Assembly: GCA_023105745.1 (NCBI GenBank)
Contig: JALGQZ010000006.1
Location: 31,573,686-31,637,685 of the forward strand
Origin: Austropuccinia psidii
Lineage: Eukaryota; Basidiomycota; Pucciniomycetes; Pucciniales; Sphaerophragmiaceae
DNA length: 64,000 bases
Direction of reading: 5' to 3'
The notes under the pieces are model-generated. The model searched no databases. It was not told where the DNA came from and saw only the letters and a program-made list of their open reading frames with translations. Positions 37,331 through 47,618 of this stretch are shown one piece after another; the first letter of the stretch is position 1, and every line of letters starts with the position of its first letter. The translations under genes were made by a program, and so were the position numbers.

Positions 37331-38779
37331 CATATAAAAATTATCTCACCCCCGGATTCCTCATAAAAAATCATGCGGGGTCACCTCTGGGTGAAAATTC
37401 TGTAGCTAAACTCCAAAGAAGCTTAAATAAAGTTTCTAGTATTTTATTTATGAAGATCTGAAAATTACCAAAACATTAAATTAATTCACCCCAAATGTGG
37501 TGTTAACCATCAATTTTCATGTTGAAATTGAGGCATGGTTTGTAGCTTAGAAGTTATGAGGAATTGAAGTATTTTCAATTGAACTGTCAAGATGTGTGTA
37601 TGTATCACATATGTGGAATTAATGATTAAAGTTGCGGGCTGTAGTTTTTCAATTAAATTACATGTGTAGATTTTAAGTATAGTACATTATGAGGAACTGT
37701 AGAAAGATGGGATTGAAAAGATTAATTTTTTTGGGGGGAGAGAAATCTTAGCTCCAAGGGTTCAAGACTCCCCCAAATTGTTGGATGAAAGGTGTGGGAT
37801 GACAAAATTCATGCAAAATTTCACCACTTTTGGCCTGGAATTGAGCGTCAATTTATGATGAGGGTTTTATACCAATCAGGGAAGGTTTAATAGTTTCTAA
37901 GAGGGTAAAAATATCCTTAAGTTACAGAAAAATTAATAAAAAGAGTTTTAACAGGCCTCAAGGTGTCTTAAACACATTCTTACTACTTTTGAAGGCTATA
38001 AACCAACTATTAATTTAGAAATGGCTAGTTTGAGGGACTAAAATGGCTAAAACCAGCCCTTTTTGTTTCAGCCAGGGTTCAATGATGCCATAATTGTATT
38101 TTCTGTTGTAAGTGTGTTTCTCACTACTTATATTGGAGTTTATTTTAACTTTTGAGTAAGAGAATTGATGGCTAAAATATAATTTCTCTTTGCACCACTT
38201 TCCTCTTTGTGTTAGAATCTTTTACTTTTATAATTGGCTTGAACACTGTTGAAAAAATCATAAAATATTTCAACCAGCACTTTTAAATGATTTTAAAGCT
38301 TTTAAACACTTGAAATAATGATTGAAATAATTTTTTGTAACTATTATAATACTTTTTACCCTTGAACCACCCCAAAAGTGAATTCAAACATCCTTAATTA
38401 CTGTTAGCTTTGTGACTTTGTTTCCAAATTCACTATGGTAACTTTTGGGCACATTTTCTCTTTAATATTATTTTTGGAGACTATTTTATCATATTAATTT
38501 CTCTGTAATCATATGAATAGTCTTCCGTTCTTTTCTCAATTGATTCCAATTGGAATCTCTCTTGAAGAAATTGATTTTTTAGCCTTAAATATCTCTTTTA
38601 CAGTATTTTTGGATAAATTTTCATTGTTTTCAAGACAATTAAGATTTGTAAAATTTTCTTTTAATACCAAAAAAGCAAAAGAAATGATTTTGGTGTTTAT
38701 TTACCTTGAAACTCTTGAAATTACTATTTTTTTCTTAAGTTTTGCTTTAAAAAATTACATGAGGACAGGAAAAGTACTT
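37331..38779. repeat. Repeat inserted in the LTR (related to 42490-43100 and 57060-57480)
   Basis: The LTR homology breaks at about 37330 and resumes at about 38780. The inserted segment shares blocks with 42490-43100 (for example GAGGAATTGAAGTATTTTCA at 37557 against GAGGAATTTAAGTATTTTCA at 42514) and, in its right part, with 57270-57490 (CCTTAAATATCTCTTTTACA at 38583). It has no coding domain; the open piece at 38513-38836 (107 codons) has no recognisable motif. Confidence 0.65.
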
Positions 38780-39543
38780 TATTTCTTAATAAAAGTTGCA
38801 TATCCACAGCTTACATTTCAATTACAAGAATTCTAAATGAAAAAGGATACTGAAATGATGAATTTAGATGAGGAAATAATTTTAAATCAGTTTTACTTTA
38901 ATGTTACCCCTGTAAAGTCCCTGTAAGTGTTTTGGAAAGCTTGAAAGAAGTGTTTTGTAGTTCTCTCCAGAAATCACTTTATAATAAACAGTTAGGTCAT
39001 AATTTCATAATATACTCAATCATTAAGGAAATAATTAATAGCTCAGAGAATTGTATCTTTGTTGAAAAATGTTAAACAAGATAATATAGATAGATAAAAC
39101 AGGGTTTCATCTCCAAAATCGTTGTATTTATACTTTATAATAAAGTATTTAGTCCTCCACAAATTATTCAAAAAAGAACTTTAAAATCTTACCTCAAGGT
39201 TCTCATTTTAGTATTGGTGAGTTTTCAATTTTAACTCTTCAAGATTTTCCCCAGGATTTGAGGTTATCTTGCAGGATTATTTAGAATTGATCCCATAAGA
39301 GAGAATTGATTTTCAAAATACTCTTGTATTATATCTATAATAATACCTATCATTATGTAATTATTTCAGTTTACTATAATATACAATCAATTATTCCTTC
39401 TATATTCCTAGTAGCGTATAACATAAAAAGTAATTGACTATCCAATTTTTTCTTTTAGAGATCCAATTATATCCTTCATAAGAAAAGCTATGGTAATCTC
39501 TATGAATATTAATATATATACATTTTAGTAGATAATTCTTACA
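38780..39543 (+). repeat. LTR, last third (diverged copy)
   Basis: This aligns with the last ~760 bp of the full LTR. The block with CTAGTAGCGTATAACA (39408) parallels CTAGTAGTGCTTAACA (45635), and the end reads GATAATTCTTACA, parallel to AATCTTACA. The next bases are CTTGGGGCCCTAGCTGAGG, the primer-binding-site position. Confidence 0.75.
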
Positions 39544-39562
39544 CTTGGGGCCCTAGCTGAGG
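39544..39562 (+). other. Primer-binding site candidate
   Basis: CTTGGGGCCCTAGCTGAGG directly follows the LTR end. The same position carries TTTGGGGGCCTGGCCGTG at 45781 and TTTTGGGGCCTGGCTGAGG (minus) at 5703. All three have TGGGG near the start, compatible with pairing to a tRNA CCA end; the tRNA species is not identified. Confidence 0.6.
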
Positions 39563-40083
39563 TTCCCAAGGATTGAGCCCTAATTTTATAACCTCTTGGT
39601 CTTATCCAAGACAAATATTTATTAAATTGATAATTTTTATCTTTTTATGGAATATTGTTATTCTGAAATTTTTCCAGGAGCTTAATTGAGGAATTCAAAA
39701 AAATGATATTTTGTTAGATACGTCTTCTTTTAAACTTCATTATTTTAGTTTCTTTGGAATTTGATTATTGAAGACTCAAATAATATAATTTTTTGAAGAA
39801 TATTCTTTCCTGAGAAACTAGAAAACTCACAAAAAATCTGCCAAGCAATGATAAAAATAATAGAAATAATTTTTTTATTAATTTATTTTTCAAAAGTATC
39901 TTTAATAAAATGAAAATGTGATGGTCATAATATCAGTAAGAGGAATATTTAAGGACCTAAATATTTAGTATTTAATTCAAAAGAACTTTCTCAATTCAAT
40001 ATTTTGACTGAATTCTTTTTTTCAAGAAATATATTTTCAAACAACAAATAAAGGGTGTATAATTGTCATTTTTGATATATAAT

Positions 40084-41400
40084 CTTCTATTCATGTGATA
40101 AAAGTGCATTCAATAATTGAAATAAAATACCAATTTAATCCAAAAGGATTATCAGAAAGAGGAAGAGGTAAATCCAGTAGGACCACCTCAAGGAACCCAC
40201 ATGTGGAGATTCCCAGTATCTTCATGAGCTAAACAAGGTCTTTACCCATTTATTATTCTGTGAAGTATAAACTGGAAATGATTAAAGGTACTGTCTCAAG
40301 TGTTTGACTAATTTCAAGTGTCATGAATGAAGATAAACCAGTTTCAGTATAGAAACTGTTAAAGAGAAGAAAAGGGGTAGGAATGGCAAGGGCTCTCCCA
40401 GCTTATGGAAGTGGACCATTATATCTTACTTACACATTAATAGTCTTATAGATGAGGCAAGAATTGTGATCCCTAGAAGTATATTTATATACCAAAGATC
40501 CTACAAGAAAATTTTTAATCAGATGAGACTAAATTTTTCTGTTAAGAATAATTTAAAATTAAGAAAAGAAATAAAAGCCATAAATATGGAAATAATTAAT
40601 GAAGCTCAGAAAAATCCAAAATTAAGTCTCTCTCAGAAAGCTGAAAAAACATTAAACTTTAATGAAAATTCTGAAAAAAATTATATTTTTGGAAAGAGGA
40701 AGTGCATCAGATTTATTATGAATTTCCTAATATTCAAATGAATATTTATCTTTATTACTGTTTTATTCAAGCTTTAATTCTACTTTGGATTAGATTTCGG
40801 GAGAATCTCTATAATTAAAATTTAAGGAACCTCAATTTACGCTCTGAGGATTCAAAGAATCAATATCTGAACATGATACAGCTTTAATTAAATTAACCAT
40901 ACTTGTGGTCTTGATCATCATTCTTTGTATTTAGAATTGTCACAGGGGCACTTGGGAACAAAAAGAGTGACATGGCACTCAGGAATCAAGAATTCACTTG
41001 GAGGGATCCAAAATAATAAAGAAATAGCTGGAGAATATATTTCTTTAACATAGAATAAGAGCAAGTAAAAATCTGCAGAAGATAATAATAAAGAAGCCAA
41101 AAGACAAAGATTTAACCAAATGAATCCTCAAGTAACTGTTTCCACCTTGCAGAAAGAACAATGGAATTAGTGAAGGATATGACCACCAATATCCACTGAC
41201 AGGCAAAGAAGAAGGTTCAAATGACTGACCTATTAATATAAGTATTTACTTCCAAAAATAAAAAAAGTAGATTAATTAACTGGGAAAAAATTACCCAGGG
41301 GTTGAAAGAGTGGCCAGTATATATTAAAAGCTGAAAGAATGATCCTGAAAGGTTGAGAACCCAACTGTATCATTTTTATACAGATTTGTTGACTGTTTTG
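40084..41400 (+). pseudogene. Gypsy gag N-terminal remnant
   Basis: Nucleotide blocks match the intact Gag. GAAAGAGGAAGAGGTAAATC (40155) parallels 46438, the block GCTTATGGAAGTGGACCAT (40402) parallels 46693, and TCTTACTTACACATTAATAG (40423) parallels 46713. A later block near 41150 (AGAACAATGGAATTAGTGAA) parallels 47096. No open frame longer than 91 codons remains. The Gag core and pol do not follow. Confidence 0.75.
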
Positions 41401-41479
41401 GGAAAATAAAGCTTTTCCATCCTGCAAAATGAGACTTTGTGTATTTCATTCCCAGAGTGTATGAATGAATCTACCCAAA

Positions 41480-42480
41480 AAGTTCAATGCCATACAGGCT
41501 GCTTAAATTAAGCCTGTATGGATTAATTGAGTTGTCCAAGGAGTGCTGGAAATATCAATTCCTTGAAATCCAATTCTGAAAATAACAAACTCTTGAAATT
41601 ACCCTGGAAAAATTGTTGGCCAATATTCCCTTGGGGGAATAATGTTGGAATGGTAAAGAACAATACCTGAAGGGCCAGGTGATTGATTTCCTAAAATGGT
41701 CTTCTGAGTGTCCCCATAAATTACAAACTCGATTTCCTTGGAAAACTACCTTTAAAATGGGTTTGTGGACTATTGACTTGACTTAAGATAGGAGAATTGA
41801 GTCTTAAAATTGTGGCCATTGAATTGCTGAGGAAAAATTGTGCATAATGGTATATAACACCCTATATTCCCCATTTATGGTTCCAGGACTGGGGAAGGTT
41901 TTCCCTTTTCTTGAGGATAAAGCCTTTTAAAGGATGCCTGGTAACCTCTGGCGACTTCCGAAGGCTATTGCTTGAGTAATAAGGGTCTCTGGTACAAATG
42001 GCCATTTTTACCCTTGAGAATTGGTGGGTCAAAGGGTATGGACCATTAGCTTTGGGACAAAAGAGGACTAGGAGTGCCTACAGTCTGTGGTCTATGAAGG
42101 CTAGAGGCTTTAGGGGGCCTAAATTCCCCAAAACGGCCATTTAGGTCCAAGAACCCCTAGTCTAGGGGAGGGGCCAGAAGGCCTGATAGTGGCTGAAAGG
42201 GCCATAGGCCCCTGGAAGGCTGAGAAGAACCTCCAGGATCAATTTCAGAGGGATGGCCTGGGGGAAAGGATTATGGACATGTCCTAAAACTCATAGGGTT
42301 CAGGATATGGCTTGTGGGCCAGGATTGGCCAGAAATTTTGGGTGTGGCCAAGAGGCTACTAAACACCACAAGGGTTCCAAGTGGCCATAAACCTGATATT
42401 AGGGCCAATTTGAAAAAAATGGTTAAGGAAAAGAATTTCCATAAACCACAAATTGGGGGGTATATCTGGTGGTTGTGACA
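41480..42480 (-). repeat. Chromovirus-type LTR, second copy
   Basis: On the minus strand it starts at 42480 with TGTCACAACC, the same start as the LTR at 9981. It shares with it the GTGCATAATGG block and a block with a short inverted repeat around 41633. It is less AT-rich than the surroundings (many GGCC stretches) and rich in small hairpins. No matching polypurine tract precedes it: the bases after 42480 are AAAATGCAG. It is therefore probably a solo LTR or a truncated copy. Confidence 0.65.
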
Positions 42481-43858
42481 AAAATGCAGTATATTTTGTA
42501 ATTTGAAAGCTATGAGGAATTTAAGTATTTTCACAAAGTGTATCAAAACGTTTTGATACATTAAATGGGCTATATTTAACCCACATAAAAGGCTCTGATA
42601 TTCGAATTTGTGTACTGCAATATCTCAATTGAATTACTTGAAAGAACTCTTAGTATAACATGTGCTGGAGGAAGTAAAAAAAGGAAATATGTATTCTGTA
42701 TTCTTAGGGGAAAAGGAATTTTGGCTCCAAGGGTACCACACTTCCAAAAAAGAACTCATATTTATTATAATTATTCAAAAATAAAGGAAAAATATAACTC
42801 ATGTTAGCATGGCTATGATTTCCAAGGTTTGAAGCTTAATTGATTATATGGTTTTGATTCCAACCAGGTCAACTTTCACTGTTGAAAAGCTGGTAAAACT
42901 ACTCTAAAACTGATATCATTTTACATGAAGCAATTAAGTATTTTGAAAGGGTCTTTAGACCCATTTAGAGAGGCTGAAAATCTCAAAACAAACTATTAAT
43001 ACAGTGATAGTCTATATATAAGGATAAAATGGATGAAAACAATGCTTTTCATCAAAAAAATGGTTCAAAAATGCCATAGTTGGCTTTAATAAGGGAAAGT
43101 CATTTCCCAATTTGGGCCTGAGACAACATAAGCTCCACAAGCTTGAATTAAAATATATGGTAAGCTCATTGAGGAGATATCTCAGTCAATGAAAGGCAAG
43201 TCTGCTTTGGTATTCCATACCAATTATACCAGTTTCAATCTTACAAATGAAACCAAAGAAAAATGATAATAAAAACATTACACAAAACATATTTACATAT
43301 TAGAAATACAAGTTTCACATAGACATATACAATACACAGCCTCAAGATCGTATAAAAACAGTAGGAAATCACATGGTTTCTCCATACTAGGAAATATTTA
43401 TCCCCACAAGTATCTTAAAACAATCAAGAACACAGTTCTATAAAGAATAATTACAATTAAAATAGTATAGTATCACAAAATAAAATTATGCAATTAAAAG
43501 GAGTTAATATAAGTACAGATATATGAAGACCAACCACAGAATCAGAACTGTATTTTCCCTACCTTGTTTAAGTTAAAAGAAGAAGTACCTCAAGGCTTTT
43601 CAGAAAATTGCATTAAATTTTCCAAGAACAAAGGTTTTATAAGTAATCATAACACACATAAAGCTTGATAGAAATAATGCAATCCTAAAATAAAACCACC
43701 AGAAAATTTCCCTCAATACTGAATATCAAAGTTAAAATGAGTAATTAATTGAATACAGGAAAATAGAGAAAAAATTCTTTCCCCACATTCAAGAAAATTT
43801 CACCAGGATAATTCTCTCAAAGTATCATATGAAAAGAAAAAAATCTCCTTGGTAGAAG
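42481..43858. repeat. Unclassified repeat, part shared with 37480-38100
   Basis: Left of 43100 this shares diverged blocks with the insert in the 37-kb LTR (including the GGCTCCAAGGGTACC block at 42722). Right of 43150 nothing is recognised. A perfect 22-bp palindrome occurs at 42539-42560. There is no coding potential above 65 codons. Confidence 0.55.
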
Positions 43859-45780
43859 TGTGAGCCTTGAGGTATATTTTACATACCCAAATAGGCCACA
43901 ATTATCTTAAAAAGAAATTTTGAATTATGCATAACTCATAAGTCATGCATATATCCAAAATTCATCATTTTCAATTTCAGAAAAGATGAATAACTTTTTA
44001 TTGAGTAAGTAAATCCATGGATTTAAGACCAGATTTGGATTCTACACAAAAAATCACCTAGGGTAACCCCATAGAGTGAATAAGCTCAATTTAAGAATTT
44101 GAGGTGGTAAAATGGAAAATACTTCAATACCACATCATTAATACCACATAAAAGATCCGTGAAAATTTTTGTTTTTCTTGATTTTAAGCCAAAATAATGG
44201 GAAAGTGAGAAATCCCATGTTACATATACACTAAGAATAGTGTTATGCATGTTTTGAGCACTTAATATCATGGTATTCTTACATGGACTTTTGGTACACC
44301 CATAGTGGATATCTCACTTGAAGCTTAAATTTCTATTTTTACGTGAAAAATAAGTAAGGGGGACAAAAGACATCAAAGAGAGCCAGGGTACCCAACTTCT
44401 GAGGCCTCAGAGGCGTGGATAGCTCCAGAGCATGGATCCATGGCTCATCTTGGCCCAATTGGTAAACTAAAACTCTTTGGGAACTTGGTTACCAAGTTAC
44501 ACCTACTGTAATCTTAAGAAAATAGCAAATAACCTGCTATTTTGACGTGCCAAGGAGGTAAAGAGCTACTTAGACTCCTGTAACCACGTCAATTCTTAAT
44601 GACTTTCCATGGATAAACCCCAAAAGAGTAATTAAAACCCTTTTTGGACTTGTATCCATTGATTTACCTCATAGCAACCAGTGAAACACTGATATTTGCA
44701 ATTCTATGTAGAAATGAGGTAAAAACTTCAAAACTTCATTAAAAATACAATTCTTAATGAATCTCTATGAAACTTTCAGGACCAATAGAGAACTGTATTA
44801 TCTATGGTACAACCAAAAAGAATTACAGCTTTACTAGTAAAATTAAAAGTTTTACTTACAGTCCATTTTTGACCATTCTACGTGAAACACTGAATCTTCA
44901 AAAATTCACAGTAATTAAAACCTGTGATGAAATTTGCAATAACATTGATAACTTTGAGAAATCAATGATTATTTTAGAATAAAAGAAGATTTACTGTTGT
45001 TACTTCTTTTATTCTTAACCATATTGGGGTTAGTAGTCACGTAAAAGCATCAATTAAGTAATTATGATAATCTTACGTGACAACAGATGATGCAATCATT
45101 AATCCAAAAAGGTTTATTGTTTTCTCACTCACTGGTTTTTCAGTTTGCTCTATGGCACGCCTCTGTGAGCTGTTGTTGACTTAAAAGAAGCCTCTTCTTG
45201 CTGTTTTTTCCGTATCATCATCTTATAAATCATTTATATCAGTATTACCAACAAGTAAGTATTAGTTAAAAACTTTTCTTAAGTGTTTTATGATTTCAGA
45301 ATCAATCAGGAAGACGTGAAATCATAGAAATCAACGATATATTGTTGTAATACATTTATAAATTCATTTTGATCCTCTAAATCCACAATTCTACGCCAAA
45401 TCTCTCTATCTTATTTTTCAAAAAGTTCTTTGGAATATTAGTGAGTGATTTATCTTTAATTCTTAAAGTTTTTCTCTAAAAATTAGTTTTCTTCAAGAAT
45501 TATCATTATAATTATTCTTGCAAAAGATAATTATATATTTAAATAATTTTATTATTTTAATAAAGAAGTTTTTATTATTAAATTCTTCTTGTAATTGATT
45601 CTTGTAGACAATTACTTGCTCACTGTTAAAATCACTAGTAGTGCTTAACACGTGAAAGAAATAATTTTTAATTATTTAATTGTGGCTATAATAATACTTT
45701 ATTATTATATTTCATAAGAACAGACATAGTACTGTTGATTAATAATAATATTATCATCAGTTTCATAGTCAAATCTTACA
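43859..45780 (+). repeat. 5' LTR
   Basis: It starts TGTGAGCCTTGAGGTATATT and ends GTCAAATCTTACA, 1922 bp. It carries the shared core AGAGAGCCAGGGTACCC at 44377. A TTAAAAG stretch at 45181, followed by a CT-rich run, occupies the place of the TATA box seen in the related LTRs at 6452 and 63425, and may be this subfamily's core promoter. Confidence 0.96.
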
Positions 45781-45798
45781 TTTGGGGGCCTGGCCGTG
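45781..45798 (+). other. Primer-binding site candidate
   Basis: TTTGGGGGCCTGGCCGTG directly follows the LTR and resembles the same position in two other copies (5703 minus, 39544 plus). The tRNA is not identified. Confidence 0.65.
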
Positions 45799-46382
45799 TT
45801 TTTTGAACCTTGTACCCTTAATTAATATATTTTTAAGCTCTAAAATATATTAATTTAATATTTTTTTCTTTCATTTTAAAAGTTAAAATAATTTTTATTT
45901 TTGAAATTGTTTTGGAAATCTTTTTCATTGAGGAATTTGGTTTAATTTTATACTGTTTTACACATGGCTTTTTCACATCCAAAAACTTATAAAATTATTC
46001 TTTGAGTTACTCTGAATTAATTTTAATTCAAAATCTTAAATTTTAATTTTTTTTCTTTTAAAAAAGAATAATTTTTTTTTAATATTAAAAAATAATAAAA
46101 TTTATAAAAAATCTTTTAAAAATACTTTAAAACACAAAAATAATTTCTTTTATCATATTTATTCTCTTTAAGTGTCTTTAATCAAATGCTGTGCAGCTGG
46201 TAACAGACTCAGTAAAAGATACATCAATAGTCCAGAATCTTCAGAAGCAGAATCTGAAGACAGTATTGAGGTGCAGATTGCTAAAAGAGGCACCTTATTC
46301 AACTCAGAAAAAGCTAAATTACCACCAAAAGGTGTGTATTTTATCTTATATTTTCACCTTTTATCTTTAAATTGATGTGAAA
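45799..46382 (+). other. Gypsy leader (5' untranslated)
   Basis: An AT-rich leader up to the first Gag ATG. Its last part (46171-46331) is open in one frame for over 50 codons but has no ATG. It ends near a GT (46332), which is also the case in the old copy at 5067-5282. It could be an exon of a spliced Gag or just leader; I could not find an acceptor with the right phase. Confidence 0.55.
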
Positions 46383-47618
46383 ATGGTGCATACCAGAAAT
46401 GGAAGCAACTATTCAGTCCAACCAGATGGATGTGGACAAGGAAGAGGCAAGACCAAATCCAGAAGTGCCAAATCTTCCACAAGAAAGACACATCTGGAGA
46501 ATGCCAGAGTTGCCCCCCATTCCCCAAGGTCTGTACCAACAGATTTTGACGTAAATTCTGAGCATGAACTGATTTATGGTAATATTTCCAGGGCTGAACC
46601 ACTTTCAGGTGGCAGCAATAGAAATATATCAATGCCAGTACAAAAACTGGTTCAGAGCAGCCAAGGAAGAGGAGTGGGAAATCTGCCCAAGCCTTTGGCA
46701 GGGGGCCATGAACTCCTACTTACACATCAAGAGCTTTCTGGGTCAGGAGAAGACCATAGAACTCTTAGGAGGATAGAGCCCCCTGTCTTGCAAAGACAAG
46801 GTCAAAAAGATAAAGAATTGGTTGAAGAACCAAAGTCTTTTATCCATAGACCAGAAGAAAGAGTTGGAAATGACTCCAACTTTGGAGACAGAGGCACCAG
46901 TGGCATCTACCAGCTCCAAACCAGCTCAAGAAGCATCGAAGGACAAGCCCAAAGGACCTCAAAAGAAACAGAGAGGTCCCAAGAACCATCAAGGCAAGGG
47001 CAAAGGCAAAGCAAATTGGCACAGACCTTACCCACAAGGGTACAGGATCCCCAAATTGGAGCCTTCAGCCGTGGACAGTGTCTTCAATATGGCCAGAACT
47101 CTTATGGAATTCACAGCCAAGGAGCAGGAAAGGATGAACAGGACTTTTCCACGCAAATAACTGATGTACATAGAAGTATTAATGTAGAAATTGGCAAACT
47201 TGAGTCAAAGTTGAAGCAAATTACATTAGACATAAATAGTTTAAAGACAAATGACAAGAAACATTTTGAATGGCATCAATTGACAACTGTCACCCTTGAG
47301 TCAATTGGCAATGCTTGTGAAAGAATTGAGAATCAATGTCAAACTCAGAATAATGACACAGAGGATCTTTCCATTTTTAAAGTAAATGATAGACTTAAAA
47401 CTCTTGAAGACCATGTCTTACAAATAGTTAAGAACACCAATCAATTTGCTATACATTTAGCGGAAAGTGACAGTGAGAGGCAGAAATTGAAGAATGAAAT
47501 AATTGCAAGTGTGGAACAAATTCATAAGAATCATGAACCACATATGCCAAGACATTCCACACCTTTGACTGAAGAAAAACTTTCTGTTAAAGAAAGTTTG
47601 ACCCCATTCTTAGGATAA
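46383..47618 (+). pseudogene. Gypsy gag, N-terminal part, ended by a TAA
   Basis: I start at the ATG at 46383 because the triplet at 46377 is GTG. The N-terminal 250 residues are polar and basic (repeats of Gln, Ser, Arg, Gly, Lys; low complexity). The segment at about residues 255-395 is Lys/Glu/Asn/Leu-patterned and probably coiled coil (KLESKLKQITLDINSLK). The TAA at 47616 lies in the same frame as the rest of gag-pol. The reading continues directly after the stop with the Gag core ([15 protein letters not shown]), so the stop is a mutation inside one long gag-pol frame or a readthrough stop; I favour mutation because other copies also carry different breaks. Confidence 0.85.

Larger units (their letters stand above)
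36010..41400 (+). mobile_element. Decayed Gypsy element with interrupted 5' LTR and gag remnant
   Basis: The parts in order are: first portion of an LTR (about 36010-37330), an inserted segment (37330-38780), the last portion of the LTR (about 38780-39543), a primer-binding-site-like stretch (39544-39562), and a degraded Gag (about 40084-41400). The pol part is absent: sequence changes to other repeats after about 41400. It is the most diverged copy of this LTR family in the window. Confidence 0.75.

Noticed and set aside
46822..47160. 112-codon open frame overlapping Gag in another frame
   Set aside because: It starts at TTG, not ATG. The main Gag frame runs through the whole region. The openness may follow from low-complexity basic codons. 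Overprinting is possible but unsupported.
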